Counted from the stretch's first letter, positions 45,435-55,975 are shown. The stretch is DNA of 64,000 nucleotides from Pandoraea anhela (GCF_902459655.1 NZ_CABPSB010000003.1:248001-312000); one strand, 5' to 3'. Notes: generated from the sequence alone by a model not told the origin. A program made the numbers and translations.

Positions 45435-46315
45435 GGCGTCTCCCGTAGCAGGTCCATCTGACGGAAGATGGCTTGCGTGAGCGGGCTGGCCGCATCGTTC
45501 AGGGTGAGCACGATGTCGAAGTGATTGGTCCCCGGCATCGGAACGTATTCGCCGGCGAAGCCTTTGTCGCGCCACGCGGCGAGGTAGTCGTCGGATTGAC
45601 GCTTGAATTCGGCCGTCTCCGTCTCTCCGTAAGACACGACGATCGGGCAGCCATGCTCGGGCAACCGGAAGTGCGGGCTGTTGCGGTGCGCGTCGTCCGC
45701 CGAGAGCTTCATCCATTCGTTGATGTGCGTGAACGGAATCGGTGTGAGGTCGAACAGGCCGGACAGCGGCGCGGCGCCGGCGATCACGTCTTCCGGCACG
45801 CCATAGTCGGCGTGCCAGCCCCTGGCGAGCAGCATGCCGACGAGATGACCGCCGGCGGAGCTGCCGCAGACGTGGATGCGACGCGGGTCGCCATAACATT
45901 TGCCGCGATGCTCGCCGATGTTGCGGTGCACCCATGCCAGCGCGCGACGCGTCTGATCGACGATGGTGTCGAGCGAGGCACCGGGGGCGAGCGAATAGTT
46001 GATGGTGACGACCGTGGCGCCGGCTTGCGTGAAGGCGGGCGCCATATTGCTCGAATCGCTCTTGTTCAGCGCGCGCCAGTAGCCGCCGTGAACGAAGAAG
46101 AACACCGGTGCGCCGGGCGTGGCCGCCGGGAAGATGTCGAGTGTTTCGTCGGGGTGTTCCCCGTAGGCGACATCGAGCACACAGGGCACGGTGGCGCGCG
46201 CATGCGCGCTTTGCTCGGCGTATTGCGTCAGGATGTCGAGAACGTTGGAGATGGTGGCGCGAGCGTTGTACTGAACGTCCAGCTCGGCGTCGTCGAAATT
46301 GCGGTAGCGCTTCAT
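45431..46315 (-). CDS. Arylformamidase-like alpha/beta hydrolase
   Basis: 294 residues from MKRYRNFDDAELDVQYNAR. The oxyanion motif HGGYWRALNKSDSS, nucleophile GSSAGGHLVG and a catalytic His in GTNHFDIV match the AFMID/BD-FAE-like kynurenine formamidase fold. It overlaps livH by four bases and lies 64 bases behind the binding-protein gene, so it is built into the transporter operon. With the 3-hydroxyanthranilate genes upstream, hydrolysis of an imported N-formylated or esterified aromatic such as formylkynurenine is likely. The substrate is inferred. Confidence 0.82.
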   Translation of the reverse strand: MKRYRNFDDAELDVQYNARATISNVLDILTQYAEQSAHARATVPCVLDVAYGEHPDETLDIFPAATPGAPVFFFVHGGYWRALNKSDSSNMAPAFTQAGATVVTINYSLAPGASLDTIVDQTRRALAWVHRNIGEHRGKCYGDPRRIHVCGSSAGGHLVGMLLARGWHADYGVPEDVIAGAAPLSGLFDLTPIPFTHINEWMKLSADDAHRNSPHFRLPEHGCPIVVSYGETETAEFKRQSDDYLAAWRDKGFAGEYVPMPGTNHFDIVLTLNDAASPLTQAIFRQMDLLRETP

Positions 46316-46379
46316 AAACCCTCGATAGTGCTCAAATGCAGCGGGGGCCGGTCGCCCCCGCCTCGGCAAGCCCGGTGGC

Positions 46380-47573
46380 TTATGACCGGATCTTGCACAT
46401 CGACGCCAGATTCGCGCGCGTCTTGATATCGATCTTTCCCTTGTTCGCAAAGGCAGCGCCGCTGCTGTCCTTGACGACATCCACCCGGTAGAACGGGGCG
46501 ATGGGGAACTGGTTGCTGGCGAACTTGAACGAGCCGCGCACGGACTGGAAGTCGGCGGCCTTGAGGGCGGCACGCAGTGCTTCGCGATCGGCCACGCTGC
46601 CCTTGGTCTTCGTGAGGGCGGAGTCGATCAGGTTGGCGGCGTCGTACGACTGCGCGGCGTACATCGACGGCACGCGGTTGTACTTCTTCTGGAAGGCGGC
46701 GACGAATTGCTTGTTCTGCGCGTTGTCGAGGTCCGGCGAGTACGGTGCGCTGGTGATGCTGCCGACAGCTTGTTCCTTCAGGGCCGGCAGGGTCGAGCCG
46801 TCGATGGTCGACACGGAGATCAGCGGAATCTTGCCCAGCAGACCGGCCTGGCGGTACTGCTTGACGAAGTTCACCCCCATGCCGCCCGGATAGAAGACGT
46901 AGACGGCGTCGGGCTTGGCGGCCTGCAACTGGGCGATTTCGGCCGAGTAGTCCGGCTGATTCACCTGCGTGTAGACCTCGTCGACGATCTGGCCCTTGTA
47001 GTCGCGCTTGAAGCCGTTCACAGCGTCGCGCCCGGCCTGATAGTTCGGCGCCATCACGTACATCTTCTTGTAGCCCAGGTCGGTCGAGAGCTGACCGCCG
47101 GCTTCGTGCAGTTCGTCGTTGTCCCACGACGTCGAGAAGAAGTTCGGCGAGCACTGTTCGCCGGCAATCGGCGTCGGGCCGGCGTTGGAGCCGACCATGA
47201 CCACGCCCGCATTCGTCACGTTCTTGTGGATGGCCATCATCACGTTCGAGAACGTCACGCCGGTGATGAGCTGCACTTTGTCGCGCTCTACCAGCTTCTG
47301 CGCCGCCTGCACGCCGACATCCGGCTTGAGCTGGTCGTCTTCCTTGATCACCTGAACCGGCACGCCGCCGAGCTTGCCGCCCTTTTGCTCGATGGCGAGC
47401 ATGAAGGCGTCGTACTGATCCTGGCCGAGCGCGCCACCCGGACCGGACAGCGTGCCGATGAAGCCGATCTTCACCTGAGCGTGCGCGCCGCCCGAGGCGA
47501 ACATGGCCGCAGCAGCGGCGATGGCGCCCAGCACGGCGATGGCTTTGCGTTGCGTGGTCTTCGTTCCCGTCAT
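46380..47573 (-). CDS. ABC transporter substrate-binding protein (LivK-like)
   Basis: 397 residues from MTGTKTTQRKAIAVLG, picked because GGAG lies six bases upstream; ATG 47576 and a TTG at 47585 are in frame. Signal peptide ends GGAHA, then QVKIGFIGTLSGPGGALGQDQYDAF starts the type I periplasmic binding fold. VKLITGVTFSNVMMA- and GYKKMYVMAPNYQAGRDAVNGF-type text is that of aromatic or amide branch binders. It heads the uptake operon; the upstream 200 bases (47586-47785) are AT-rich and probably hold its promoter. Confidence 0.9.
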   Translation of the reverse strand: MTGTKTTQRKAIAVLGAIAAAAAMFASGGAHAQVKIGFIGTLSGPGGALGQDQYDAFMLAIEQKGGKLGGVPVQVIKEDDQLKPDVGVQAAQKLVERDKVQLITGVTFSNVMMAIHKNVTNAGVVMVGSNAGPTPIAGEQCSPNFFSTSWDNDELHEAGGQLSTDLGYKKMYVMAPNYQAGRDAVNGFKRDYKGQIVDEVYTQVNQPDYSAEIAQLQAAKPDAVYVFYPGGMGVNFVKQYRQAGLLGKIPLISVSTIDGSTLPALKEQAVGSITSAPYSPDLDNAQNKQFVAAFQKKYNRVPSMYAAQSYDAANLIDSALTKTKGSVADREALRAALKAADFQSVRGSFKFASNQFPIAPFYRVDVVKDSSGAAFANKGKIDIKTRANLASMCKIRS

Positions 47574-47785
47574 CATGGTCTCCAAACTATGAATTCAAGC
47601 ACTGTCATCTGCGGACTCGCGCCGGGATACCTGACCGCTTCTTCACGTCGGTCATCGTTGGCCAGGCGCGTCAGACGATTTCAAAACTTACAGAATTGTT
47701 TAAGCGTCAAGTATTTCATTGCCCAGCCTAAACGACGCCTTTTGCGTAGGCAAGCATTTTTAAAAACACCTCGGGAAAGCACCAG

Positions 47786-48781
47786 TTACAGGCCGAAGAA
47801 CGTTTGGGCATTCCCGGCGAGCAGGCGATGCCGGGCGTCGTCGTCCAGCCCCGGCTGCTCGGCCACCAGGCGGCCGATGTTCTGCTCGCCGAGCGGGAAC
47901 GGGTGGTCCGAGCCCAGCATGATGCGCTCGGTGCCCATCGTGTCGACGAGCAGGCGTAATGCGCGGGGGTCGAACACGGCGCTGTCGACGTAAAAGCGGT
48001 CCAGATAGTGCGACGGCGGGTGCGGACTGTCGGCGCGCACGATGTCGCGGCAATGCCAGGCGTTCTCCGCGCGGCCGAGCAGGTAGGGGAAGGCGCCGCC
48101 GCCGTGGGCGAAGCAAAGCTTGAGCGAGCGGGGCAGCCGTTCGAACGCCCCGGAGAGGATGAGCGACAGAATGGAGAGTTGGGTCTCGGCCGGCATGGCG
48201 ACCAGCCACGGCATCATCCATTTCTTCATGCGGCCGTCCGTCATCATGTCCCACGGGTGCACCAGCACCGGGATCCGTTCATTGCCGCAGTGCCGCAAAA
48301 ATGCGACGAGTTGTTCGTCGTCCAGATCTTTGTCGCCCAGATGGTTGCCGATCTGCACGCCGACGTGGCCGGTGGCCTTGGCGCGCGAAGCTTCGGCGCA
48401 TGCCAGGTCGAGGTCTTGCAGCGGCACCTGCGCCATGGCTTTCAGACGCTTGGGGGCGTAGCCGCAGTGGTCCAGCGCGAGGTCGTTCATGCGCCGCACC
48501 CAGTCCATGACGGTGTGGCCGTCGTAGCGGTAGCCGAACATGATCGGCGTGGCGCAGACGACCTGCACGTCGACGCCGTGACGGTCCAGTTCCTCCACGC
48601 GCAGCGCGGGGTCCCACAGGGCACGGTAGACCGGCCGGAACGCGCGGTTGTCGAGCATGATGTTGCCGGTCTCGCCGCCTTCGTCGATACGCAGCCACGG
48701 GGCAGTGGCGGCGTCCAGGCGGGCCGCTTCTTCCTGCGTGATTCGCGGGAAGAAGTGAGCGTGCATGTCGATTTTCTTCAT
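47786..48781 (-). CDS. nbaD: 2-amino-3-carboxymuconate-6-semialdehyde decarboxylase
   Basis: 331 residues from [13 protein letters not shown]; the frame extends upstream but this begins the fold. The amidohydrolase zinc site is complete and in register with characterised ACMS decarboxylases, which carry His9, His11, His177 and Asp294: here His7, His9, His175 (LVHPWD) and Asp292 (LGSDHPFP). It decarboxylates the ring-cleavage product of 3-hydroxyanthranilate before it cyclises to quinolinate. It follows the dioxygenase gene by 47 bases. Confidence 0.92.
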   Translation of the reverse strand: MKKIDMHAHFFPRITQEEAARLDAATAPWLRIDEGGETGNIMLDNRAFRPVYRALWDPALRVEELDRHGVDVQVVCATPIMFGYRYDGHTVMDWVRRMNDLALDHCGYAPKRLKAMAQVPLQDLDLACAEASRAKATGHVGVQIGNHLGDKDLDDEQLVAFLRHCGNERIPVLVHPWDMMTDGRMKKWMMPWLVAMPAETQLSILSLILSGAFERLPRSLKLCFAHGGGAFPYLLGRAENAWHCRDIVRADSPHPPSHYLDRFYVDSAVFDPRALRLLVDTMGTERIMLGSDHPFPLGEQNIGRLVAEQPGLDDDARHRLLAGNAQTFFGL

Positions 48782-48828
48782 GACGTGACGTGTGATGTGC
48801 TGAGTGCTGCTTCGTTGAGGGGCTTGGT

Positions 48829-49461
<633 letters not shown>

Positions 49462-49905
49462 CTACCGCGCGCGTGGCGCGTAGGCCACGCATTTGATTTC
49501 GATGAGCAACAACGGGTGCGGTAACTGATGCACCGCGACCGTCGTGCGCGTGGGGCCGTTTTCGTCGAAGTATTCGCCGTACACCTCGTTGTAGCCGCCG
49601 AAGTCGTTCATGTTCACGAGGAACGTGCTGATCTCGACGACATCGGCCAGCGACGCACCATCGCTGGCGAGAATGTCGCGTATGTTCTCGATCACGGCGC
49701 GCGTCTGTTCGCGGATGTCGAGTTGCGTGACACCCAAGGCATCTACCCGTGCGCCGGCAAACGAATTGTCGGGGCGGCGCGAACTGGTGCCCGAGACGAA
49801 CAGAAAGTCGCCGGCGCGCTTGATATGCGGGAACTTGCCGCGTGGCGTGGCCTTGCCCTCGACGACGCGGGCCTGCGTGTTCTGGCGGTTTTGCGAAATG
49901 CTCAT
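49462..49905 (-). CDS. RidA-family protein, likely 2-aminomuconate deaminase
   Basis: 147 residues from [18 protein letters not shown], with GGGAGA nine bases upstream. [16 protein letters not shown] and [23 protein letters not shown] are the YjgF/RidA core, and the conserved Arg is in GPTRTTVAV with Glu in LIEIKCVAY. In nitrobenzoate and aminophenol clusters a RidA-type protein hydrolyses 2-aminomuconate to 4-oxalocrotonate and ammonia; context supports this role. General imine deaminase activity is an alternative. Confidence 0.87.
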   Translation of the reverse strand: MSISQNRQNTQARVVEGKATPRGKFPHIKRAGDFLFVSGTSSRRPDNSFAGARVDALGVTQLDIREQTRAVIENIRDILASDGASLADVVEISTFLVNMNDFGGYNEVYGEYFDENGPTRTTVAVHQLPHPLLLIEIKCVAYAPRAR

Positions 49906-50021
49906 GAATTCAGTCTCCCTCGTGCGGAAGTGCGCGTGGCGATGGGTGAAGACGGACGGCGCGCGGGTGCGGCAATCCCGACCCCCATCGGAACTGCCGC
50001 ACCGTCGCCTCACCGTATAAA

Positions 50022-51494
50022 TCAAAGCTTGATACAGATGTTGGTGATTTCGGAGTAGAAGTCGAGCGAGTGGCGTCCGCCTTCGCGTCCCAGCCCGGAG
50101 AGCTTCACGCCGCCGAACGGCGTGCGCAGATCGCGCAGGAACCACGTGTTGACCCACACCAGTCCCGTCTGAAACCGACGCGCCACACGATGCGCGCGCG
50201 AAAGGTTCGTCGTCCACACGCAGCCCGCGAGGCCGTAGTCGCTGTCGTTGACGCGACGAATCACTTCGTCCTCGCTATCGAACGGTGCGACATGACACAC
50301 CGGGCCGAAGATTTCTTCGCGCACGCAGCGTGCGGTGTCGGGTAATCCGGTCCATACGGTTGGCTGGATGAAGGCCCCTTCGTCGCGCATGTCGCCGAAG
50401 TGCGGCACCCCGCCGCCGGTGACGACCGTCGCGCCTTCTTCCACGGCCAGGCGATAGTAAGAGAGCACCTTCTCGCGATGCTTGCGAGAAACGAGCGGGC
50501 CCATCTGCACGCCGTCGGCGTCGGGGGCGTCGATACGCAGCGCGGCGGCGCGTTCGGCGAGTGCGGCGACGAACCGGTCGAAGATCGGGCGCTCGACATA
50601 GACGCGCTCGGAGCAAAGGCAAACCTGACCCGCGTTGGTGAACGAGGAGCGCACCACGCCGTCGACGGCCTTTTCGAAATCGGCGTCGGCGAATACGACG
50701 GCGGCGTTCTTGCCGCCCAGCTCGAAGGAGATTTCCTTCACGCCGTCGGCCACGGCTTTCATGATGGCGCTGCCGGTGCGCGATTCGCCGGTGAAGGTGA
50801 TGGCGGCGACGTCGGGGTGTTGCGTCAGGAATTCGCCAGCCGAACCGGGGCCGAAGCCGTGCACGAGGTTGAAGACCCCGGGCGGCACGCCGGCGGCGTC
50901 CATGACTTCGGCGAGCAGCGTGGCGGACGACGGGGTGTCTTCCGAGGGCTTTGCGACCACACAGTTGCCCATGGCCAGCGCCGGGGCGACTTTCCACGTG
51001 AAGAGCAGCAACGGCAGGTTCCACGGCGAAATGATGCCGATCACCCCGAGCGGTTTGCGGGTGACGTAGTTCATCACGTCGCCGCCGTCGGCGGCGCGCA
51101 TCTCGTACATCTCGCTGCCGGCGGTCTTGATCAGGTCGGCGAACATGCGGAAGTTGGCGATGCCGCGGGCGATGTCGAGCGTACGCGCCTGTTCTGCGGG
51201 GCGGCCCGTGTCGGCGACTTCGGCGGCGACGAAGTCGTCGAAGCGAGCCTGAATGCCGTCGGCGATGCGGTGCAGCACGGCGGCGCGCTCGGCGGGCGTG
51301 GTCGTGCCCCAGGGGCCTTCGTGCAGGGCGCGGCGGGCGGCGCCGACAGCGCGCGCGACGGTGGCGGCGTCGGCTTCGCAGACCTTCGCGACGAGCCGCC
51401 CGTCCACCGGGCTAAGGTTATCGAACTGGCGGTCGGTGGCGACGAATGCGCCATCCACGTAATGCCGCAGCAGCGGCGCAGTCGCAAGGCTCAC
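50022..51494 (-). CDS. nbaE: 2-aminomuconate 6-semialdehyde dehydrogenase-like
   Basis: 490 residues from a GTG at 51494, preferred because AGGAG lies five bases upstream and the family starts here ([12 protein letters not shown]); an ATG at 51554 adds a short unconserved lead. ALDH features: [33 protein letters not shown], base in [12 protein letters not shown], nucleophile in [11 protein letters not shown]. Context with dioxygenase and decarboxylase points to 2-aminomuconate semialdehyde rather than hydroxymuconate semialdehyde. It begins the enzyme set after the SRPBCC gene. Confidence 0.88.
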   Translation of the reverse strand: MSLATAPLLRHYVDGAFVATDRQFDNLSPVDGRLVAKVCEADAATVARAVGAARRALHEGPWGTTTPAERAAVLHRIADGIQARFDDFVAAEVADTGRPAEQARTLDIARGIANFRMFADLIKTAGSEMYEMRAADGGDVMNYVTRKPLGVIGIISPWNLPLLLFTWKVAPALAMGNCVVAKPSEDTPSSATLLAEVMDAAGVPPGVFNLVHGFGPGSAGEFLTQHPDVAAITFTGESRTGSAIMKAVADGVKEISFELGGKNAAVVFADADFEKAVDGVVRSSFTNAGQVCLCSERVYVERPIFDRFVAALAERAAALRIDAPDADGVQMGPLVSRKHREKVLSYYRLAVEEGATVVTGGGVPHFGDMRDEGAFIQPTVWTGLPDTARCVREEIFGPVCHVAPFDSEDEVIRRVNDSDYGLAGCVWTTNLSRAHRVARRFQTGLVWVNTWFLRDLRTPFGGVKLSGLGREGGRHSLDFYSEITNICIKL

Positions 51495-51704
51495 GAGGTC
51501 TCCTGGAGCTGGGTGTCGTGTGGGGCGGCAGATGTCGATGGCAGGGAGCGTCATGACCTGCGCGCCGGATGCTCACAAGTCTAGGCAGCCGGAGATATAA
51601 AAAATAATGAAAAATCACGGATCGTCTATTCCTTGATGGAATAGACGACGGGCGCATGGGGCTCGCGGATCCGGGCGACGTCAGGCAACGTCCGCCGATG
51701 CGGC

Positions 51705-51757
51705 GTCGAGTCGCCGAGTCGTTGAGTTGCCGAGTCGCCGAGTCGTCGAGTCCGTTC
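51705..51757. repeat. Short GAGTCG direct repeats
   Basis: About six loosely repeated units of eight to nine bases around (C)GAGTCG(C/T) lie between the SRPBCC gene and the aldehyde dehydrogenase. The array is imperfect and is not in a gene. No role is apparent. Confidence 0.5.
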
Positions 51758-51773
51758 AGGTGTGTTGCGCCGC

Positions 51774-52340
51774 CTAATGGCGGGCGTCGTGACTGACGCG
51801 TGCGCGGGCTTCCCGTCGTTCGCGCGGATCGCGCTCCTTGCCGATGGCGGCAGGCGGCAGATCGGTGTCGAGGCATTCGACGAGATGGGCGTTGAGCACG
51901 GCGGCCAGTCCTTCGCCGCCTCGGCGCATGACGTAGTTATGGTTCCAGCGAAAGAGCGGGCGGGCGAGCGGCGCGAGCTTGTTCATCCATTCGCGCTTTG
52001 TATGGACGTCCCATGTGTAACGAACGACGGTAATGGCGCCTTCCGTATCGAAGCGCCAGACGCCGGTGCCTTCGGCTTCGCCGGTGGCGATGCTGCGGAC
52101 TTCGCGCATCGGATCGATGTGCGTAATGCGTGTCTCGAAGGTGAGGGAGTAGGGCAGTGCGCCGTGCCACGTCAGTTCGCGAACGGCGCCGATCCCGTCG
52201 GCGTCGCCCGAATCGAGCGTGCGCACTTCCCGCACGCACGGCCACCAACGCGCCCAGTGGTCGACATCGCGCAGGGTGTCCCAAACTTCGTCGAGCGGCG
52301 CGGTGAGCCGCCACAAGGTGAGGAAGTGATAGTCGTTCAT
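51774..52340 (-). CDS. SRPBCC / polyketide-cyclase-like protein
   Basis: 188 residues. FLTLWRLTAPLDEVWDTLRDVDHWARWWPCVREV is the START-like opening of SRPBCC proteins, and the YRYTWDVHTKREWMNKLAPLARPLFRWNHNYVMRRGGEGL-type ending is common in Burkholderia members. The fold binds a hydrophobic ligand in a deep cavity; no reaction is given by sequence. Same strand as the aminomuconate route, but 280 bases from it. It may be unrelated. Confidence 0.83.
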   Translation of the reverse strand: MNDYHFLTLWRLTAPLDEVWDTLRDVDHWARWWPCVREVRTLDSGDADGIGAVRELTWHGALPYSLTFETRITHIDPMREVRSIATGEAEGTGVWRFDTEGAITVVRYTWDVHTKREWMNKLAPLARPLFRWNHNYVMRRGGEGLAAVLNAHLVECLDTDLPPAAIGKERDPRERREARARVSHDARH

Positions 52341-52730
52341 GGCCTTTCCCGGTCGTGGATGGGAGGGGGTGCCGTGATGTCCCCGGCAGAGCAGGGACTT
52401 TCAGTATAGGCGGCTTCCTGATGCGCCGAGCGATGTCAGGATGCTGCCGCTCTCCGGTGCCCGATCGGGCACGCCCGGGCATCCGCCGACGACCCGTCAA
52501 TTTCATCGGCAGGTGTCATCCAATTCAGCATGCCCCCAGTTCCGGTCGACGCAACGGATCATGCTCGCGCCTGTGCGCCCGTTGGCCTTCTGCGCCGCCG
52601 ATCCGTCGGCTGTCACGAATTCATCACAATGCCTCCATAGAATCCCGAAGTGAAAACGTTTTCGTAAACGTTTACATTTGCGTAAAATCCGTCAACTTCA
52701 AAAACGACGGTCCAGACAAAAGGAGCGGGT
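52341..52730. other. Divergent region between SRPBCC and LacI genes
   Basis: 390 bases without a supported gene. The right end holds two adjacent LacI-type palindromes and the LacI ribosome site; the rest shows no feature. Confidence 0.55.
52652..52675. promoter_or_regulatory. Two abutting LacI-type operators
   Basis: GAAAACGTTTTC (52652-52663) and GTAAACGTTTAC (52664-52675) are both perfect 12-base palindromes with the central AACGTT found in LacI-family sites. They sit 55 bases upstream of the regulator start, back to back, with centres 12 bases apart. Confidence 0.8.
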
Positions 52731-53783
52731 GTGGCTGATATTCGGGATGTGGCGCAGCGTGCGGGGTGTTCGATCGCGACCGTGTCGCGCGCGATCAATT
52801 CGCCGCATCTCTTGCGTCCCGAGACGCTCGCCAAAGTCCAGGCGGCCGCCGCCGAGCTGAAATTCCGCCCCAACGCGCTCGGCCGGCAGCTGCGCGGCGA
52901 GCGCACGGGACTCATCGGCGTGATGCTGCCCACGCTCGGTAATCCCGTCTTCGCCGATTGCCTCGAAGGCATCGAGGCGGCTATCGACGGCACCGGCCGC
53001 CGCCTCTTGCTCGTCACCACCCAATACGACCCCGAGCGCGAACGCAACGCCATCGAAACCCTGCTCCAGCAGCGGGTGGACGGGCTGCTGCTGACGCTGG
53101 CCGACGCCGAGCACAGCGCGCTCATCGACGATCTCGCCGCCGAAGGCGTGGCCTGCCAACTCGTCTACAACGATGCGCCCGAACGGCCGTGCGTGTCGGT
53201 CGACAACCGCGCCGCCGCCGCGCAAGGCGTGGCGATGCTCATCGAGGCGGGCCATCGCGACATCGTCATGGTGACGGGGGCGCTGCACGCGTCCGACCGC
53301 GCCAAGCGTCGTTATCTCGGTTACGGCGACGCCATGCAGGCTGCTGGCCTGACGCCGCTGCCCGCCTTCGAAATCGACTTCAACAGCGGCGCGCGTGGCG
53401 AGCGGGTGCGCGAATGGCTGGCGCAGCGCGAACGCGACGGCGCGCGCCCCACCGCCCTGTTCTGCTCCAACGACCTGCTCGCTCTCGGCGTGATGCGCGC
53501 CCTGCGCGAAGCCGGCCTGCGCGTGCCGGACGACATCTCGGTGCTCGGCTTCGACGGCCTCGCCGTGGGCGAACTGCTCTCGCCCACGCTCGCGACCGTC
53601 GTGCAGCCGAGCGTGGACATCGGGCGTCACGCGGCACAGCGTCTGCTCGCTCAGATCGACGCACGAGGGGGACCCGCCGGCGTGAGCGGATCACACGACG
53701 CCGCGCTCGGCCGCGCGCTGATCCTGCCGCACGAGATTCGCCGTGGCGGCACCGTGGCGCCGCCGCCGGGCAAACGCGGATGA
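52731..53783 (+). CDS. LacI-family transcriptional regulator
   Basis: 350 residues from a GTG at 52731, with AAGGAG six bases upstream. HTH: IRDVAQRAGCSIATVSRAINSPHLLRPETLAKVQ, with hinge residues up to about 60 (FRPNALGRQLRGERTG). The periplasmic-binding-like core includes SVDNRAAAAQGVAMLIEAGHRDIVMVTG. It lies upstream of an ABC operon in the same direction and has its own palindromic sites, so it most likely represses itself and perhaps that operon. The C-terminal 15 residues are Pro/Gly-rich. Confidence 0.92.
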   Translation: MADIRDVAQRAGCSIATVSRAINSPHLLRPETLAKVQAAAAELKFRPNALGRQLRGERTGLIGVMLPTLGNPVFADCLEGIEAAIDGTGRRLLLVTTQYDPERERNAIETLLQQRVDGLLLTLADAEHSALIDDLAAEGVACQLVYNDAPERPCVSVDNRAAAAQGVAMLIEAGHRDIVMVTGALHASDRAKRRYLGYGDAMQAAGLTPLPAFEIDFNSGARGERVREWLAQRERDGARPTALFCSNDLLALGVMRALREAGLRVPDDISVLGFDGLAVGELLSPTLATVVQPSVDIGRHAAQRLLAQIDARGGPAGVSGSHDAALGRALILPHEIRRGGTVAPPPGKRG

Positions 53784-53808
53784 CACCGCCGACACCGCCG
53801 ACACCGCC
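53782..53808 (+). repeat. 9 bp triplet repeat after LacI gene
   Basis: Three units of GACACCGCC lie immediately at the LacI stop codon. Confidence 0.75.
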
Positions 53809-53882
53809 GCAGCGGCAGGGTGCTGCGGAAGGCCCAAGACGATTTGCATTGATCGAAGTCACTCGCAAGACAGCAGGAAAGC

Positions 53883-53930
53883 AAGGAATCAAGGAATCAA
53901 GGAATCAAGGAATCAAGGAATCAAGGAAGC
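53883..53930 (+). repeat. 8 bp tandem repeat (AAGGAATC)
   Basis: Five exact copies of AAGGAATC and a sixth with one change (AAGGAAGC) lie head to tail, 153 bases before the start of the binding-protein gene. Eight is not a multiple of three and the repeat is outside a gene, so slippage could change promoter or leader spacing. Confidence 0.88.
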
Positions 53931-54082
53931 GGCCGACGACTGACTCCGTAAAGAGAGGGCAGCGACGGCCAAGGCAATCAGGCATCCGGCCGCAAGGCCC
54001 GTATCGGACAGTCCCGTACTGTAGAGAACGTAACCTGCGGCAGCCATGTGCTGCCCACGCTCAGACTTTCAGGAGCCCAGAA

Positions 54083-55096
54083 ATGAAGCTTTGGATTACC
54101 CGCGCCGCTCGCACACTGGCGTTGTTCACCTTGCTCGGCGCTGGCGCCGCGCATGCTCAGCAGACTGCGATCTGCTACAACTGCCCGCCCGAATGGGCGG
54201 ACTGGGCCGGTCAGGTCAAGTCGATTGCGCAAGACACCGGCATTCGCGTGCCGCTCGACAACAAGAACTCGGGTCAGGCCGTCGCGCAGTTGATCGCCGA
54301 GCAGAAGGCGCCGGTCGCCGACATCGTCTATCTGGGCATCACCTCGGCTATCGAAGCCGCGAAGAAGGGCCTGCTGGCGTCGTACAAGCCGGCGAACTGG
54401 GATCAGGTGCCGGCCAACCTCAAGGATCCGAACGGCATGTGGACCACGATCCACTCGGGCACCGTCGGTTTCTTCGTGAACCGCGACGCGCTCGAAGGCA
54501 AGCCGGTGCCGCGTTCGTGGGCCGACCTGCTCAAGCCGGAATATCGCGGCATGGTGGGTTATCTGGATCCGAGCAGCGCGTTTGCAGGTTACGCCGCGGC
54601 CATCGCCGCCAACCAGGCGCTCGGCGGTTCGATGGAAAACTTCGGTCCGGCCATCAGCTTCTTCCAGAAGCTCAAGGCCAACGCGCCGATCGTGCCTAAG
54701 CAAACGGCCTACGCCCGTGTGCTCTCGGGTGAGATCCCGATCCTGATCGATTTCGACTTCAACGCCTACCGCGCCATCTACAAGGACCGCGCCAACGTGC
54801 AGTTCGTGATTCCGATGGAAGGCACGGTGTCGCTGCCGTACGTGATCGCGCTCGTGAAGAACGCGCCGCATAGCGACAACGGCAAGAAGGTGATCGACTA
54901 CACGCTGTCCGACAAGGGCCAGGCGCACTGGGCGCAAGCCTTCCTGCGTCCGGTGCGCGCGAGCACGATGCCGGCAGACGTGGCGGCCAAGTTCCTGCCG
55001 TCGACCGACTACGCTCGCGTGAAGCCGGTCGATCTGCAAAAGCTCGCCGCGCAGCAGGACGCGTTCGGTCAGCAGTACCTGAAAGACGTGCGCTAA
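54083..55096 (+). CDS. ABC transporter substrate-binding protein (type II)
   Basis: 337 residues from MKLWITRAARTLALFTLLGAGAAHAQ, AGGAG seven bases upstream. The signal peptide ends AHA. Body: an Fe3+/2-aminoethylphosphonate/polyamine-like binder (ADIVYLGITSAIEAAKKGLLASYKP; VNRDALEGKPVPRSWADLLKPEYRG). Two Cys near the mature start (ICYNC) are unusual. It begins an operon of two permeases, an ATPase and a phosphodiesterase, which points to a phosphorus-containing solute. Confidence 0.87.
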   Translation: MKLWITRAARTLALFTLLGAGAAHAQQTAICYNCPPEWADWAGQVKSIAQDTGIRVPLDNKNSGQAVAQLIAEQKAPVADIVYLGITSAIEAAKKGLLASYKPANWDQVPANLKDPNGMWTTIHSGTVGFFVNRDALEGKPVPRSWADLLKPEYRGMVGYLDPSSAFAGYAAAIAANQALGGSMENFGPAISFFQKLKANAPIVPKQTAYARVLSGEIPILIDFDFNAYRAIYKDRANVQFVIPMEGTVSLPYVIALVKNAPHSDNGKKVIDYTLSDKGQAHWAQAFLRPVRASTMPADVAAKFLPSTDYARVKPVDLQKLAAQQDAFGQQYLKDVR

Positions 55097-55145
55097 GACG
55101 CCTGCGCACGACAACGTCCAACGAGGAAGAGGAGCAAAGCAAGCG

Positions 55146-55970
55146 ATGCGTGACCTGACTTTGCCGCGCGGCTGGCGCGTGGCACTTCTGCTACCGGCAC
55201 TGGCGGTCTTTCTGGCATTCTGGCTGTTGCCGATGGCCGCACTCGTGCAGGTCAGCGGCGACGGTCACGCGTTCGAGACTTATCGCGCGATTCTCACCAA
55301 CGCGCGTTATCTCGACAGCCTCTGGCAGACCGTAGTGCTCTCGGCACTCGTCACACTGGCCACTTTGGCGCTATCGCTTGTGGCGGGCCTCTTCCTCACC
55401 CGTCATGACTTTCCGGGGAAATCGGCGCTCGTGTCGATGCTAACCCTGCCGCTGGCGTTCCCCGGCGTGGTGGTCGGCTTCATGGTCATCATGCTTGCGG
55501 GACGCCAGGGCCTGATCGGCGATCTGACGTTGAAGCTCGTCGGTCACAAGCTCGTGTTCGCGTACTCGCTGGCCGGGCTGTTTCTCGGTTATCTGTATTT
55601 CTCGATTCCGCGCGTGATTCTGGCCGTGATGGCGGCGGCGGAGTCGCTCGATCACTCGCTCACGGAAGCGGCCGCATCTCTCGGCGCGGGTCCCTTCGCG
55701 ATTGCCCGCGACGTGACCTTGCCCGCGCTCGCGCCCGCGCTGATCGCCTCGGGCGCGATGTGTTTCGCGACCTCGGTCGGTGCGTTCGGCACGGCCTTCA
55801 CGCTCGCTACCGACATCGACGTGCTGCCGATGACCATCTACACGGAGTTCACGCTCAACGCCAACGTGGCGACGGCGGCGGCGCTCTCGGTGATTCTCGG
55901 CATCGTCACCTGGGCGGTGCTGATGCTCGCCCGCAATTTCACTGGGCAGGCTGTCGCCGCCGGAGGTTGA
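55146..55970 (+). CDS. ABC transporter permease 1
   Basis: 274 residues. Six hydrophobic segments; the EAA loop (EAAASLGAGPFAIARDVTLPALAPALI) near residue 175 contacts the ATPase. It belongs to the binding-protein-dependent group used for phosphonate, sulfate or iron. GAGG and AGGAG lie before the ATG, and the next permease starts five bases after its stop. Confidence 0.9.
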   Translation: MRDLTLPRGWRVALLLPALAVFLAFWLLPMAALVQVSGDGHAFETYRAILTNARYLDSLWQTVVLSALVTLATLALSLVAGLFLTRHDFPGKSALVSMLTLPLAFPGVVVGFMVIMLAGRQGLIGDLTLKLVGHKLVFAYSLAGLFLGYLYFSIPRVILAVMAAAESLDHSLTEAAASLGAGPFAIARDVTLPALAPALIASGAMCFATSVGAFGTAFTLATDIDVLPMTIYTEFTLNANVATAAALSVILGIVTWAVLMLARNFTGQAVAAGG

Positions 55971-55975
55971 TCCGC

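Noticed and set aside
52441-52653. A 70-codon frame upstream of the LacI gene
   Set aside because: No ribosome site, low-complexity composition and overlap with the operator palindromes.
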